Below, piece after piece: positions 27,349 to 38,500 of a DNA stretch of 64,000 bases. Each line of letters starts with the position of its first letter. Position 1 is the first letter of the stretch. The translations under genes and the position numbers were made by a program. Below the pieces are notes generated by a model. It was not told the DNA's origin. It saw only the letters and a list, made by a program, of their open reading frames with translations, and did not search any database. Source of the DNA: Lates calcarifer (taxonomy: Eukaryota; Chordata; Actinopteri; Centropomidae). The DNA is taken from positions 16,874,506 to 16,938,505 of the forward strand of contig NC_066838.1 of the NCBI RefSeq assembly GCF_001640805.2, in the 5' to 3' direction.

Positions 27349-29268
27349 GAGTCGATAAGGAGGTGTTGGGCAAAAATGGGAACACAAGGAGAACTTCCAT
27401 CAAGGCTTCTAATAGAACTATAACAGTGACCTTATTTCTGCCTTAGCTCTACTCTCTCAGTCTCCCACCCACCAACCCAAATACACACACACTCATGGCA
27501 CATATTCAAAAACGATGTTCTCATAAGAAATGCAGCTGTGAATGAGTGAGCTTGATGCATGCAAGACGTGCAGGACAGTCACTTACGTATTCTACGAGCA
27601 GCTCTTGCACTTACTGGTTTGGTGTGTAACAGTAAAACATGACAGCTGTTACAAACAAATTGGTTAATACCACTGACTACACACACATGCACACACAAAA
27701 TTTGCTCCCACATTTAATAATGTGTTAGCCCTGCTGGCGTGTCCCTCTTTGTAAACTCACGTTGTGTAGCCAAGCTTTGTTTGAACCCACACAACTTTGT
27801 TTTAGGGAGCTGTAGCTACAATTCAAATATTTCCAAAGACAGCAAATATATTTCCCTGAATTACCCTGAATATCCTGAAATAGAGCCAACAAAATCACTG
27901 GTTAAGCATGAACTTTGTTTCCTGGCCTTAAAAATAGTAAATTGACCCAGAAAAAGAAAGAAAGGAAGAAAGCAAACCAACTCATAGTCCACTTATTACC
28001 TTTTTCTGAAGCTGTATCAGACAGTCTTCCTCCATACCGTTGACATACAAGCTCAGCAACTGTCATGATTTCATCAGTTGCATTTTTAGGACTTTTTGTC
28101 TTTCTTGGTTCACAGGTAGGGAGTTGACCTTGAAGACAACTGCACAGACTCCATCAGTTGATGAAGACAGTGTGATAAGTTCCTGGAAAAGCTAGCAAGT
28201 GGACCTTGAGTCAGGATTGTTTTGCCAAAAAGAATGTAGCCCATATACAGTAAAACATCGACAAGTCTTCAAAAGGTAAATGTTTTATCATACATCATAT
28301 GCACTGTCATAGATCTGTAGTATATGCACAACATTTCTATGCCTAGAAAAATGCCTACGAGGAAAACATGACAAACTATTAATCATCAGTAGACTTAAAT
28401 CTAGACAGATGCAAGTGGGGGATGTTTGGATGAGCCACTAGTGAGATGCTCAGGCTTCAAATTGATCATGATGCTTATTTTTTCAGTTTATGAGACCTCA
28501 TGATGAAAGAAAAGCTTTTTTCTTTTACAAAAAAAGTTCCAGATTCATGGCTGCTCACCGGCTTCCATAAATACCCCAAGGATATTTTTGGCGAGGGGGG
28601 CGGGGGGCTCCTCCTGGACGCAGGTGGGCAGGACGGCGTGGGACGGCAGAGAAGAGAGAGGAGGGAAGAGCGGTATGCTTTAAAGGGGCAGAGCGGAGGA
28701 GTGTGTGATGAAATGAGATGTGAAGTGTTCCCTCAGTCAGCCTGCAGACATGTAAAACATTTATCAAGCTGGTGAGGAGAGAGGTGGGACCTGCCTCCAT
28801 ACACTCTGAGAAAAGAAGAGGAGGAGGGTGACTGAGAGAGTTGCTTTTAGGATCTTTTCTATTATAAATCATACCAGAGTGGGCAAATGGAGAGTCAAAC
28901 AAAAGGCCTGTGTGGAGAAAGAGAGGCAGGGCAAGGAGGAGGGAGGAGGGGAAGCAGAGGGGTCCAAAAGTAAAGAGTGGAAGTTGTGTGTGCAAAAACT
29001 TGGATTAAAATAGTGAAAATAATAATAATAAACCAGGAAAGTGCCTCACTGAGATTTAACATGTCTTTAACAGGAACGTCCAGGATAATGGGAGTTTGTG
29101 AGAATTTGAATTGTTTTAATTAATATTGTAGCAACTCAAGCCTTAATATGTTTAAATGTGGGAGGAAACATTTCGATGCAATATGTGGAAAATTACATAG
29201 CTAACTAAACTAAGGCTTTGGCTTCCATTTTGAATGATGACCCTGTGGTATAATGTGCGGTGCAGTGC
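25471..29268. other. Non-coding DNA between promoter-like segment and nkain4
   Basis: No exon was recognised. The 82-codon frame at 25699-25947 resembles no family I know. A repeat-poor block at 26380-26580 with AT-rich homeodomain-like motifs is a weak enhancer candidate. 28585-28970 is purine-rich. Confidence 0.6.
27314..27346. repeat. (CA)n microsatellite
   Basis: About 16 CA units. Confidence 0.95.
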
Positions 29269-29297
29269 TTTTTTTTTTTTTTTTTTTTTTTTTTTTT
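29269..29297. repeat. Poly-T run (29 T)
   Basis: Pure T run about 790 bases upstream of the nkain4 ATG. Confidence 0.9.
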
Positions 29298-29333
29298 GTG
29301 CACGATGATGAGTGTGGTCTCATCATGTCGACA

Positions 29334-29345
29334 CAAGATGGCGCC
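29334..29345 (+). promoter_or_regulatory. YY1-like site (CAAGATGGCGCC)
   Basis: The 12 bases match the YY1 core AAGATGGCG, which usually lies just downstream of a transcription start. It is about 715 bases before the nkain4 ATG and directly follows a 29-base poly-T run, so it may belong to an older or alternative start, or to a transposon. Confidence 0.3.
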
Positions 29346-29549
29346 CGTTCTCCATCACCACCAGCAGCAGAATAGTATTAGTTAATTTAACCCGGTGCCC
29401 CTCCTCAATACGCTGATTAAAAAAAAAAAATCATTTTATGTCAAAACGAGACGTCATTATTGATTGTTAACACTAATATGAATCTTTAACAAATATCTGT
29501 TCAAAATTGACGTTATAACCTAATATGTAAATCTAATTGGCACACCCAT

Positions 29550-30058
29550 TTTAATTGGCTCACTAAAACTGTTTGGTCGCCATGACAATAGATTGATAGC
29601 CTCTGTTACAACGTTTTGAATTAACACGCGTGCGCTTCTTCTTGTCTGCTACACCACAGACAGCTTTCAGGAACCAGTTGACGCCCTCAGTCAGCTCCAT
29701 CCCAGCCCCCGGTTGACTGCCCCACCACCACTCCCCCTCCCACTCCCCTCCTCCTTTTTACACACACCGGCTCCCAAACCATCCACCCAGCCAGTCACCT
29801 CAAGTGCGACCGGCCGGCTGGAGCGCAGGCGAACAAACAGAGCCAGACCAGAGAGACCCTGCTCGGCGCGCGGTGGGGCTTTTTCTTTTTGGGGGGTTTC
29901 AGCAAAAGAGACGCCGGAGCAGAGGAGAAGAATGGGACGCCGGTGCTTGGATCAGGACTGAGTCTGGTCGTCTGGTCGGCACATTCAAAGATACTCCGAC
30001 CCGTTTTCCAAGTCCTCTTTTTCTCCCAGCTCAGAGTCACGTTTTCACTGCTGACACA
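29550..30058 (+). promoter_or_regulatory. nkain4: nkain4 promoter and 5' UTR region
   Basis: This stretch before the start codon becomes richer in G+C and CpG, mainly 29800-29970. It contains an inverted CCAAT box (AATTGG, about 29553), an RFX-type X-box (29576-29589), and long C-rich tracts around 29700-29760. I see no clear TATA box, so the transcription start cannot be placed; initiation at several sites somewhere in 29640-29850 is plausible. A pyrimidine/G run ending in CAG at about 29901 could be a 5' UTR splice acceptor, which would imply a further upstream non-coding exon, but the evidence for that is weak. Confidence 0.5.
29932..29961 (+). other. Nine-codon upstream ORF in the nkain4 5' UTR
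   Basis: An ATG at 29932 (AGAATGG, with G at +4) opens MGRRCLDQD followed by TGA, about 97 bases before the nkain4 start. If transcription begins upstream of it, this uORF could damp translation of the main ORF. That it is in the mRNA is inferred. Confidence 0.45.
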
Positions 30059-30112
30059 ATGGGCTGCTGCAGCGGACGATGCACTCTCATCTTTATCTGC
30101 ACTTTACAGTTG
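30059..30112 (+). CDS. nkain4: nkain4 coding exon 1 (residues 1-18)
   Basis: The exon encodes MGCCSGRCTLIFICTLQL, the family N-terminus, and stops at a consensus donor (TTG|GTGAGT, intron from 30113). The start codon has A at -3 and G at +4, a strong Kozak context. Joining to exon 2 restores the family sequence LQL-V-x-ALERQ in phase 0. The segment from about residue 8 is hydrophobic and forms the first membrane span. Gly2 is followed by Cys3 and Cys4, which resembles a lipidated N-terminus, but serine is at position 5 rather than the usual position 6 of myristoylation sites, so I do not call acylation. Reading through the donor would add only VS before an in-frame stop near 30121, so an unspliced product would be about 20 residues. 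Confidence 0.95.
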
Positions 30113-33100
30113 GTGAGTTGACCCACACTTCTCTACTTGTTGTTTTACAAGTTTTAACAATGCTGGAAAAAGCCTTAATGTCACAGTACATTTTGGGATT
30201 GATACGCATTTAAACGTCTGTTTTAACTGGGTCGTAGTCTGTGCCATGTTCTGCTAGAGTCCGAGTGCCACATGTTGAAAACTGACTGGACATGTTATAG
30301 AAATATCAGTACATCCTAAAAGTTCTACAACTATAAGTACCAGAGGCAAACTACAAACACATTATGTTTTTCTCTGTTTTCTGTTCCACTCGTGATATCT
30401 GTTTGACTAAAAATCATAACCAGTGTTATTCCATAATGGCAGCGCTGTTTATTCCTTTGCCTGATCCATGAGGAAAATTCACTGCTGTGACAGAAAACAT
30501 ATGGCGTTTGGAAGTCAGCTCCTCTCAGCACTGTCAGCCTCAAGTACTGACACAGTGATGGACAGTATTGGGGTAACTATGCTGTGTGATGCGTGATAAA
30601 AGTGCATCAGCAAATATATGGATTTTGCTCTTTTGAATATAGTAATGGCGAACTACTCAATTACAGTGTGACCTGAAGTCACCATGATGTAGTTCTGTAT
30701 GAGGCATCAGCCTTTAGCGCAAAGCCTGTGTCTGTATTCCAGATTAATATTCATTGCTTTGTGATGTAAAGCATCCAAGACGACTGCCAAGTCCTCTCTG
30801 ATGTTAATATTTGAGAAATTTTTCCGTCAAGAGCTTAAACCAGCTAAATATTGAGAGTTGTTGATCCACAAAAAATCAGTGGATGCAGAGACTTATAGCT
30901 TGTTGGAGCATTTCCGTTTCTGATCAGTGAAGTGTGGGCTGTGACATTTTACTGATGGTAACTGTGCAGCCTCAGATGATGCTTCCCATCGACTCGCAGG
31001 CCAGCTTGCCTTTGCCACTATCCCTGAGTAGAGTTTTACTTGACGGGGTGTGACAGTGTTATTTATGACGGTATTAAAACCGAGCTTGCTCACACTGTAA
31101 GCCCCCCTCGAGTAAATGCTACTTTTTAACAGCTAAGGGAGCAATAAAATCCTCTCCAGACAAAGAGTCAAATGGGAAAGTTGTGATATGTTGTAACATA
31201 TGTGAGGGGAGCTGAAAACAAAGAAAAATGGAGCACATAACACAAGGAAAGCACATGATGGCAAGTGGCAGTTGGTAAGAAACCCAAGTTTTATACCACT
31301 CACTGAGGAAAAACATGTAGCTTATTTCATAATATTGTGTTCCCAGCTGAGAAAATGTTTCTGCAATGCTCCACAGGTTTCATGCTGCTGCTTAGGTAGG
31401 AACATTCTGTCTCAAGTTTATACGCTTAGAAATATAAGAAGCTGTTAATCTGGGTTTGAAATGTGCCTGAGTTGAGAAAAAAAATGAAGACAAGTGTTGG
31501 TTGCAGTTCTTTCTCCCTGTCATTTGAATGAATTCCCACCACCTCCGTCCTTGGTTCCCCGCTGCTGTTTCCCCACTTCATCTTCGAAATTAATAGAGCC
31601 AGTGTGTGTTTGTGTGTAACACTTGTGTATCTTTCAGGTTGCAGCTCTGTAAAAGCATGAGATAGCGAGGAATAGGGAACTCTGAAGTCTATTCACTTTA
31701 GGTCACAAAGGTCTTGGTACTGCTCCCTTATTAAAATTGTGAATCGCTCCCTGATGACAAACATACACACACACATACACACACATGCACGAACACAAAC
31801 ACAGAGGACTGTGAACCCACCTTGAGGGACACACCTGTTTTCCCTTCCCAGACTTCGGACCTTTTTGCCTCATTAGAGAGAAGGAGGTCGACATGGTTAA
31901 GAGGTTTATAAAGCTGTCAGCGGGCTGCCTAAAAAGTCCCAGAAGACTCCTGGAAACAGCTTTATTTTCCCCTGGCACTATTTCTGGATGACCTGACACT
32001 TCCTGTCTGCCGAAACACACACTCACACACATACACACCTGCACACTTCTGATGAGTTTAACCAGCAAAAGGGGGGTTGCATTAAACCCTACAAGACCTT
32101 TGGAAAGGTCACCAGGTTGCAGGCATCTGTGTGTGTTTATGTGCGTGTGTATGCGTGCATGTTCACATGAATATACATGTGCGCATGAGTGTGGAGCAGC
32201 ACAAGGGCCCCCCACACCCACACTCTCCCCTGGCTGGAACCTATGCATTGACAATGAGCCAGGTTATTCCCAGTCCATTACAGGGTAAAACTACCATTAA
32301 CAAAACAACATACTCTGCTCCTCAGATGTAAAAATAGCCCTTGTGAACCGCTGTGTGTGCTAATTAGCCAGGCAGAGTGCTTTGATCAAACCTCTTTTGG
32401 CATCTCGGCCATCCCCTAATTGAATTGTGGTGCGCTTTCCTCATCAACAGGCTGAGCGGAGGGACTCATCTCTCTGGGACAGAAGGCAACAGATAATGAG
32501 CCTGTATTGATCGAAACGCCTCTGTTCCCTCTTCGCTCTGCAGCCTAACTGTTCCAGACAGTAGGGCTGGATGGTTGTCAGAACCCCGATCAGCCCCAGA
32601 GAATGGCAAAGCGTTGGCAGGAAGCCCCGTCTGTCTAATGATTTGTTTGTACTTCGAGACACAAGCAAGCTCGTTTATTTTTTTTATTTTTTTATTTATT
32701 TTTTTTCATCTCAACGGGTTGGTTGTTCGGGGTGTTGACCTAAAGCTGACCTGGCGTGGATGCGTTTCGGTTGGTTCCGATACGGGACGCAGTCCAGACA
32801 TATTGTGAATATATTGTCCGCGAGGAAGGGGGACACTGTCGTGAATGGAGCTGACGGTTAATGCAGCTCTGCGGACAGTGGGTGATTGATGCAAGAGGCC
32901 TCTTTGTTGGTCGCCGTGGTTTTTTTCAGGACAGGGCAGACGGGCAGACACACGCATCACACACACACATAATCACACTGAACAAGGGTAATGAGCTCAC
33001 AACTGAACATTGACCCTGAAAATGCCTGGCTGTAACCGCACTGACGGATGCAACCTCACAGACAGAGACACTATTTCATGCATCCCTCCTCACACCCACA

Positions 33101-33884
33101 CAGACACAGCTGCGTTTTGTGTGGGTCTAGTGCTGGGTAAAGATGATAGCTTTTTTATGATTGGAGGAAGCTTAGCTCTGTGGGCCTCTGACAAGATGTG
33201 AGGACTGAAGTAAGGAGCTGGAAGGGGTTTTTTTTGATCACAGGCAAAGAGAAGAAAAAGGTGTCCATGTTGTCACAGTGAATGGCTTGATTTGTGCCTG
33301 TGTAGAACAAAGTGCTGTCAAGTCAGTGACCCCCCCAGTTCAAAGGCAGTGGAGATGTGCATCTTCACCCTCAAAAGCAACTGTCAGATTACCCACAAGA
33401 GGTACGTGAGTGTGCATGTGTGTAATATCTTGCATCACACTGCCCACTTTTCCACCACTCTTTTGATGACATAGCTAGACTTTGTAGTGTATGCTTCAGA
33501 GAAGAAGACCGGGTTCAACAAAAGTGCTTCCAAGAAAGTTTTAGCAGCGAAGCAGAGCGACCTCATCCTTAAGAGTGTTATCTCTGAAGGCGCGACATTA
33601 TCCCTTGGCAGGCATCACGTCATCTCCCACACATTACAAAGGATTTAGGCTGTTTTTTTTTTTCTCTCCATTTTTTTATTTTTCCACTGCTTCCACAGCT
33701 AACTCATTTGCTTTATGGGAGCGCTAACATTCAAATTCCCTCATTGAATATTCATGAGCTCAGAGATGCTGGGTGTCTATCAACATCCTGTCTCTCCCAC
33801 CTCACCAATATACATGCACATGTGCGCTGACAGACGCGCACACACGCACATAGACACACACACGCAAGGTCTTGGCCCACAGCT

Positions 33885-33985
33885 TTGATATTTATGCATC
33901 ACGCAGCTGTAATTAAGAATAATTACAGCGACTGGGGCAAATTGCATGGCAATAAAACATTGTATGCTATCAGGCCAGAAGACAT
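33885..33985. promoter_or_regulatory. Candidate intronic enhancer with homeodomain palindrome
   Basis: A perfect inverted repeat GCTGTAATTA / TAATTACAGC with a 4-base spacer (33906-33929) places two TAATTA sites face to face, as paired-type homeodomain dimers prefer. TTTATGCATCAC lies just before it and AAATTGCATGGCAAT just after, both POU/octamer-like. The region is free of simple repeats. Function is inferred from site density only. Confidence 0.4.
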
Positions 33986-34906
33986 GGGTGTGAGAGTTAC
34001 TGCTACTGTATAATCCAGTTCCAGCAGTGATGTATCAAAACCTGGTAACTAGTGAATTATGAAAGCTGTTCTTGGCAAGAGCTAGAGGATTTCAATTTTA
34101 CCAGCTACAGATGCTACAGACATCTGCTTTTTTTTTGGTGGGCGCTTTGTTGAGTGTATGTATGTGTAACTTCTTTAGAGCGTCTGTGTGAGCATGGAGT
34201 CTAGTGTGATCAATGATAATGAACTGTATTTCCTTGGCACTGCCAGGTTGATGGAGGAGATAGGCCAGCGGGAATAGAGTGGATGGTCACAGCTCTTTTA
34301 TCTCTCTGTTTCTTTCCCTTCGTCTTTGCCTCCCTGGGCCTGCTATTAAGTTTTCATAAAGCCTCTCTGGACTGTGATTCATATCACTGTGAGTAGAAAC
34401 CCTTTTTATTTATTTATTTATTTTTTTACTATTTGCTTTGGCTTGCACAGATGGCAGCCGAATAAGACAACATCCTTGTCTGAATTATCCATGCAGAAAC
34501 AAAGTGTGGTGTCCATGTGTGTTGGGCTCCCCATACACTACATGTATTCACCAAATGCCAACAGATACCAACAGCAATGCATTTCCTGGCTTCTCTGTCA
34601 GTTTCTTATTTGGGAACATAGATTTAAATGGAGCTGTATCAGTATGCGCTTAGGTTTTTGTAAGACAATCATCACGACTAACATACAGCTCATGCACACT
34701 GATGAACGTGTTCACCAGATGTGGACTGAGTCCATACATCTATTAAGCCCTAGGTGACACATTGTTGTGAGCATTGATCAACACTATGAAGCAGAGTTTT
34801 AGCTTAAACTACCCTCACAAGCCTTCTTGACTAAATATAAATGCAAGAGCAATCAAAGCAACAAAAATACTAGTCCTCTTATGTCCTAGATTGGGAGCCA
34901 CATATA

Positions 34907-34943
34907 TTACTTCAGGTCCCCATGCCTTGGGGACCTGAAGTAA
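34907..34943. repeat. Perfect hairpin, 15-bp arms, 7-nt loop
   Basis: TTACTTCAGGTCCCC (34907-34921) is followed by the loop ATGCCTT and the exact reverse complement (34929-34943). Pairing does not extend further, so it is shorter than a normal microRNA precursor. No known element was recognised around it. Confidence 0.95.
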
Positions 34944-35454
34944 CAACCATGTTGTTGATTCTGATAAAGTCTGCTGGCTGAAATGGTTCGGCAGCTTACA
35001 ACATTGAGGGGCACAATCATTGATAGAAATTGTTAGTCATTTGGACCCTAGTTGGATTTGGTCGTTGTAAGTTGCTGATAAGGCAGTTAAAACCGCAGGA
35101 GTATTGATTAACGGCTGTTCAGACAATGACAAAAACCAGTCAACCACAGCTAAAAAAGTTTGTCTGCAAGTTCATCTCTTCAGGGCAAAATATAGAATCA
35201 GGTATTTTTTTAAAGAAGCTACGTGCCCTTAAAGGTGGGTTCACATGGTGGCCTATTTGTTTTCTCTCCAGAGATGTTGTGAAAGTGGGAGATGGAGGGC
35301 AGAAGGTTCTTAACAGTATGTGATCGCGGGCCAGAGAAGCTCCAGTAGTTCATGTGGTTTCAGAAATGAAGGTCTTAACCCCATCTCACATTGTCTTTGG
35401 CCCATATTCTTTTCTTTCTGAAGGTCACGCAGGTCGCCGTAATTAGGTATAGTA

Positions 35455-35467
35455 TGTGTTTGTGTGT

Positions 35468-35503
<36 letters not shown>
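35455..35503. repeat. (GT)n microsatellite
   Basis: GT array with one GG interruption, in intron 1. Confidence 0.95.
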
Positions 35504-35506
<3 letters not shown>

Positions 35507-38500
35507 ACTGCCCTCGAGCTGTCAAATGGACCCCCGGTGTTCAATGCTGATTGTGGTCTTGACCTAGACTGTGTTGATTGCTATGCCTGAACAGCCCTCA
35601 TCCACAGAAGAGTGGACCCTGACAGGTCCTGCCTGGCCTTAGCTGCAAGTGCCAGCCCCATCAAAGAAAGGCGATTAAACAACAGCCTATAGTGTTTGCG
35701 AAAGTGTGTGCGTGTGTGTGTGTGTTGTAGGTCACGAGGCAAGGTGACTGCATAATAAATTCACACTCAATGCTCAGAGTTTTGGATCTCCCCCCAGTGT
35801 GTCATCATCTCACCTGAGAGCGTAATGCAACCTGGTTACTCAAGCGCAGACTCCGCTTGAATGTGTAATGACTGGTCATGCTCCGCCTTTAACGTGTATC
35901 CTTTGTGAAAACACAATGAGGCTTCACTTAATCTCCATTTTCCACATTTTCTTTTACTCCCCCCTTTTCCCCTGTTTTCTCCCCCGTTTCCTCCCCCTGC
36001 TGGGATCCCAGGTTGGAATATGTTTGAATTATTGATTACCATCTGATTTATCAGCTAGGCCAGAGCCACTGGAGATTTGGGGAGGTGAGGGGGGAAGAGA
36101 TGCAGATAGAAAGGTAGAGAGAAACAGAGAGAAAGGGAGGGGGATGGGTGGTGATTCGACCTCTCACTCTGGGCCAATTATGAGCATGACCCTAGAGACC
36201 TGAGATCTCTATGCTTAGCTTTTCCCTTTTCCCCTCTCTTTCGTTTTCTTTCCATCTCCCTCCTGCTTTCTGGTGCACTGTTACCACGGAAACCTTTACA
36301 TATACAATAAGATGCTGAAGAGCCTGCAGGAAATTTCAAGAAGAAGAAAAACACCAACCTGTCAAAAGGAAACATGGGAATGTATGATGCAAATCTGAGT
36401 TAGCGTGCTGAGGAGTGAAGACGAGCGCTGGTAGACGACCTCAGGAGGGTTGGGCTGCGAATACATCCTGCTCTCAGGACAACTGTCACTCTAAAGATAG
36501 CTCCACTTACATATATAGCCTTTAACCTCACCGCAGAAACGACCCACCCAAAATGCTAAACAACAACCAGTCAGATGCAGCTGAGTGGTTCACTCGCCAC
36601 CAACTTTATCTGAAATCTGTTTATTCTATACCTGTGTCTGAGGTTACTTGTTAAACAGAGATGAAAGCAGCCAGGATTTTATGCTAATTAAGAAGAGGTG
36701 CTGACCTTCCTGTTGTTTCTCAACTGTCCCCCAGAGTTTGGAGTCGCTGCCTTTGCTGCGCGCATGCTGGTTTATAATAATATGTGTATTCTTGGAAAAA
36801 CCATTTCCTCTTTGCCTGTGGTGGCCCCTTTTACAACTATTCACCATTTTAATGTCTTCAATTTAACAGACCATTAATTATGTGGTTAAAGCGAAAACCT
36901 TGGGCTGGCAAATGCGAGCGTGTGCGCATGTACTCTCCCATGCACAGGCCGCGTGTGTGTCTGTGTGTGTTCCACATCAGTGACACTGCAATATTAAGCT
37001 ATAATGGAGATAAAACTCGAACTATTTGCAAGCCCATTTCTCTCTTTCCATTCCAATGGTTCCAGCGGTGTCATTTGTTATAGTGTGGCATCGAATAAAT
37101 TGCTTTGGGAGCACCACAGCTGGGATGACTATCTTGACAGATCGCACTCAGTTGAACGGCTGCAAAGCATATTCATCTCACTCAAATCCTCCCCACTGTT
37201 TTTGGCATTCATTTCTTGTTTTACAAGCAGCTGATGACTTCACGGATGTTTTTGCTCTAATTGTGTTGTGTGATCAAACGGTTGGACAGCAGGGATGCAC
37301 ACAGCATAACTTTACTCTACTGGTGGATGAAAGATTAAGAGTGATGGTATTATGATGAAAAGAGCAACATTACTGACTCAATTATGGAAAGCGGAGCTGG
37401 AGGGCACAAACTGCTGACAGCTGTTTGCCGTTCTTGACTGCGTATTCTTGATGAGAATTTCCTCTGTCGCAGCTAAATTGCCTACTTGTTAATTGGGGCA
37501 AAACCTAAACAGCTTTTTGTTAGATCTGGGACATGGTGAGACAGAAAGCGAGTGGGGATTGGCTGGTTTAAGCTGCTCTCATTTCGTCACTTTTCTTCCA
37601 TCCTATCCATTGTTGGTGTGTCTGGGGTTTTATCCATCGCTGTATTCTTGTCTTGCTTTTCTCCGGCTCCTCTGAGAAATCAAAGTGTCTGTGAGAACGC
37701 ATGTGTTCTTTTGTGTCTCCGTATTTGCAGATGAGCATTCGTTAGCATTACCTGATACACCCTATTTACAAGTATCACCGCATGATGCAATCTGGTGTCT
37801 CATCTCACATTTTCCACGTGACACACACACACAACAAACAGTGAGTTTTGGAGCCACAAGCAGAGGAGACAAAACCCTCACAAGTGACATTAATCCCTCA
37901 GGCTGAGGCTGAAATTATAACATCCAGTGCTGCTGCATTCCTCTTCAAGTAGATGCAGCAAAAGTCTAAATTAGTCTCTAATAATCCAAACATTGCTGCC
38001 ACCTTTGCAGATAAACTTAAAAAGAAACATTTGGCTGACGGCTGAGTGGAGGAAAAGAGATAAAAGGGAGGAAGAGAGACCGAGCAAAATGAGCGTTATG
38101 AGAGATACCAGGCATGTGAGGAAGGATGTTTGCTGTCACAGTGTATGAATTTGGGTCATATCTCAGTGAACCTTGCTTCATCATCAAGCCAGCTTGTTGA
38201 TTTTTTTGTGCTGAAATCTCTCTAAATGCTGCCTGGTCAGTTTTGTGCAGGCTGGTGTAACCCAGAATAAAAGTAAGAATGAAAGCATGCAGTTACTGGC
38301 AGATGTGGGTCAGGTTAACCGTTAAAATTTTATTTTATTTGTAGCTAAAGATTAGGTATGGAGATTAACACATAAACAGCTTTTAAAGCTCCTGAAAATG
38401 TGGCTTGAAATCTTAAGTATGTCTCCAAAACATTAAATAATTGAATAATCATGACTAAATATTCAACAATTAAAATCATTATGCATTATTGATTAAAAGT

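Noticed and set aside
28555..28995. 146-codon minus-strand frame
   Set aside because: It arises from a purine-rich tract. Leu/Ser/Pro-rich low complexity.
31703..32254. 183-codon minus-strand frame inside intron 1
   Set aside because: Contains CA/GT-repeat translations at both ends and no domain. Lies within the nkain4 intron with no acceptor/donor support.
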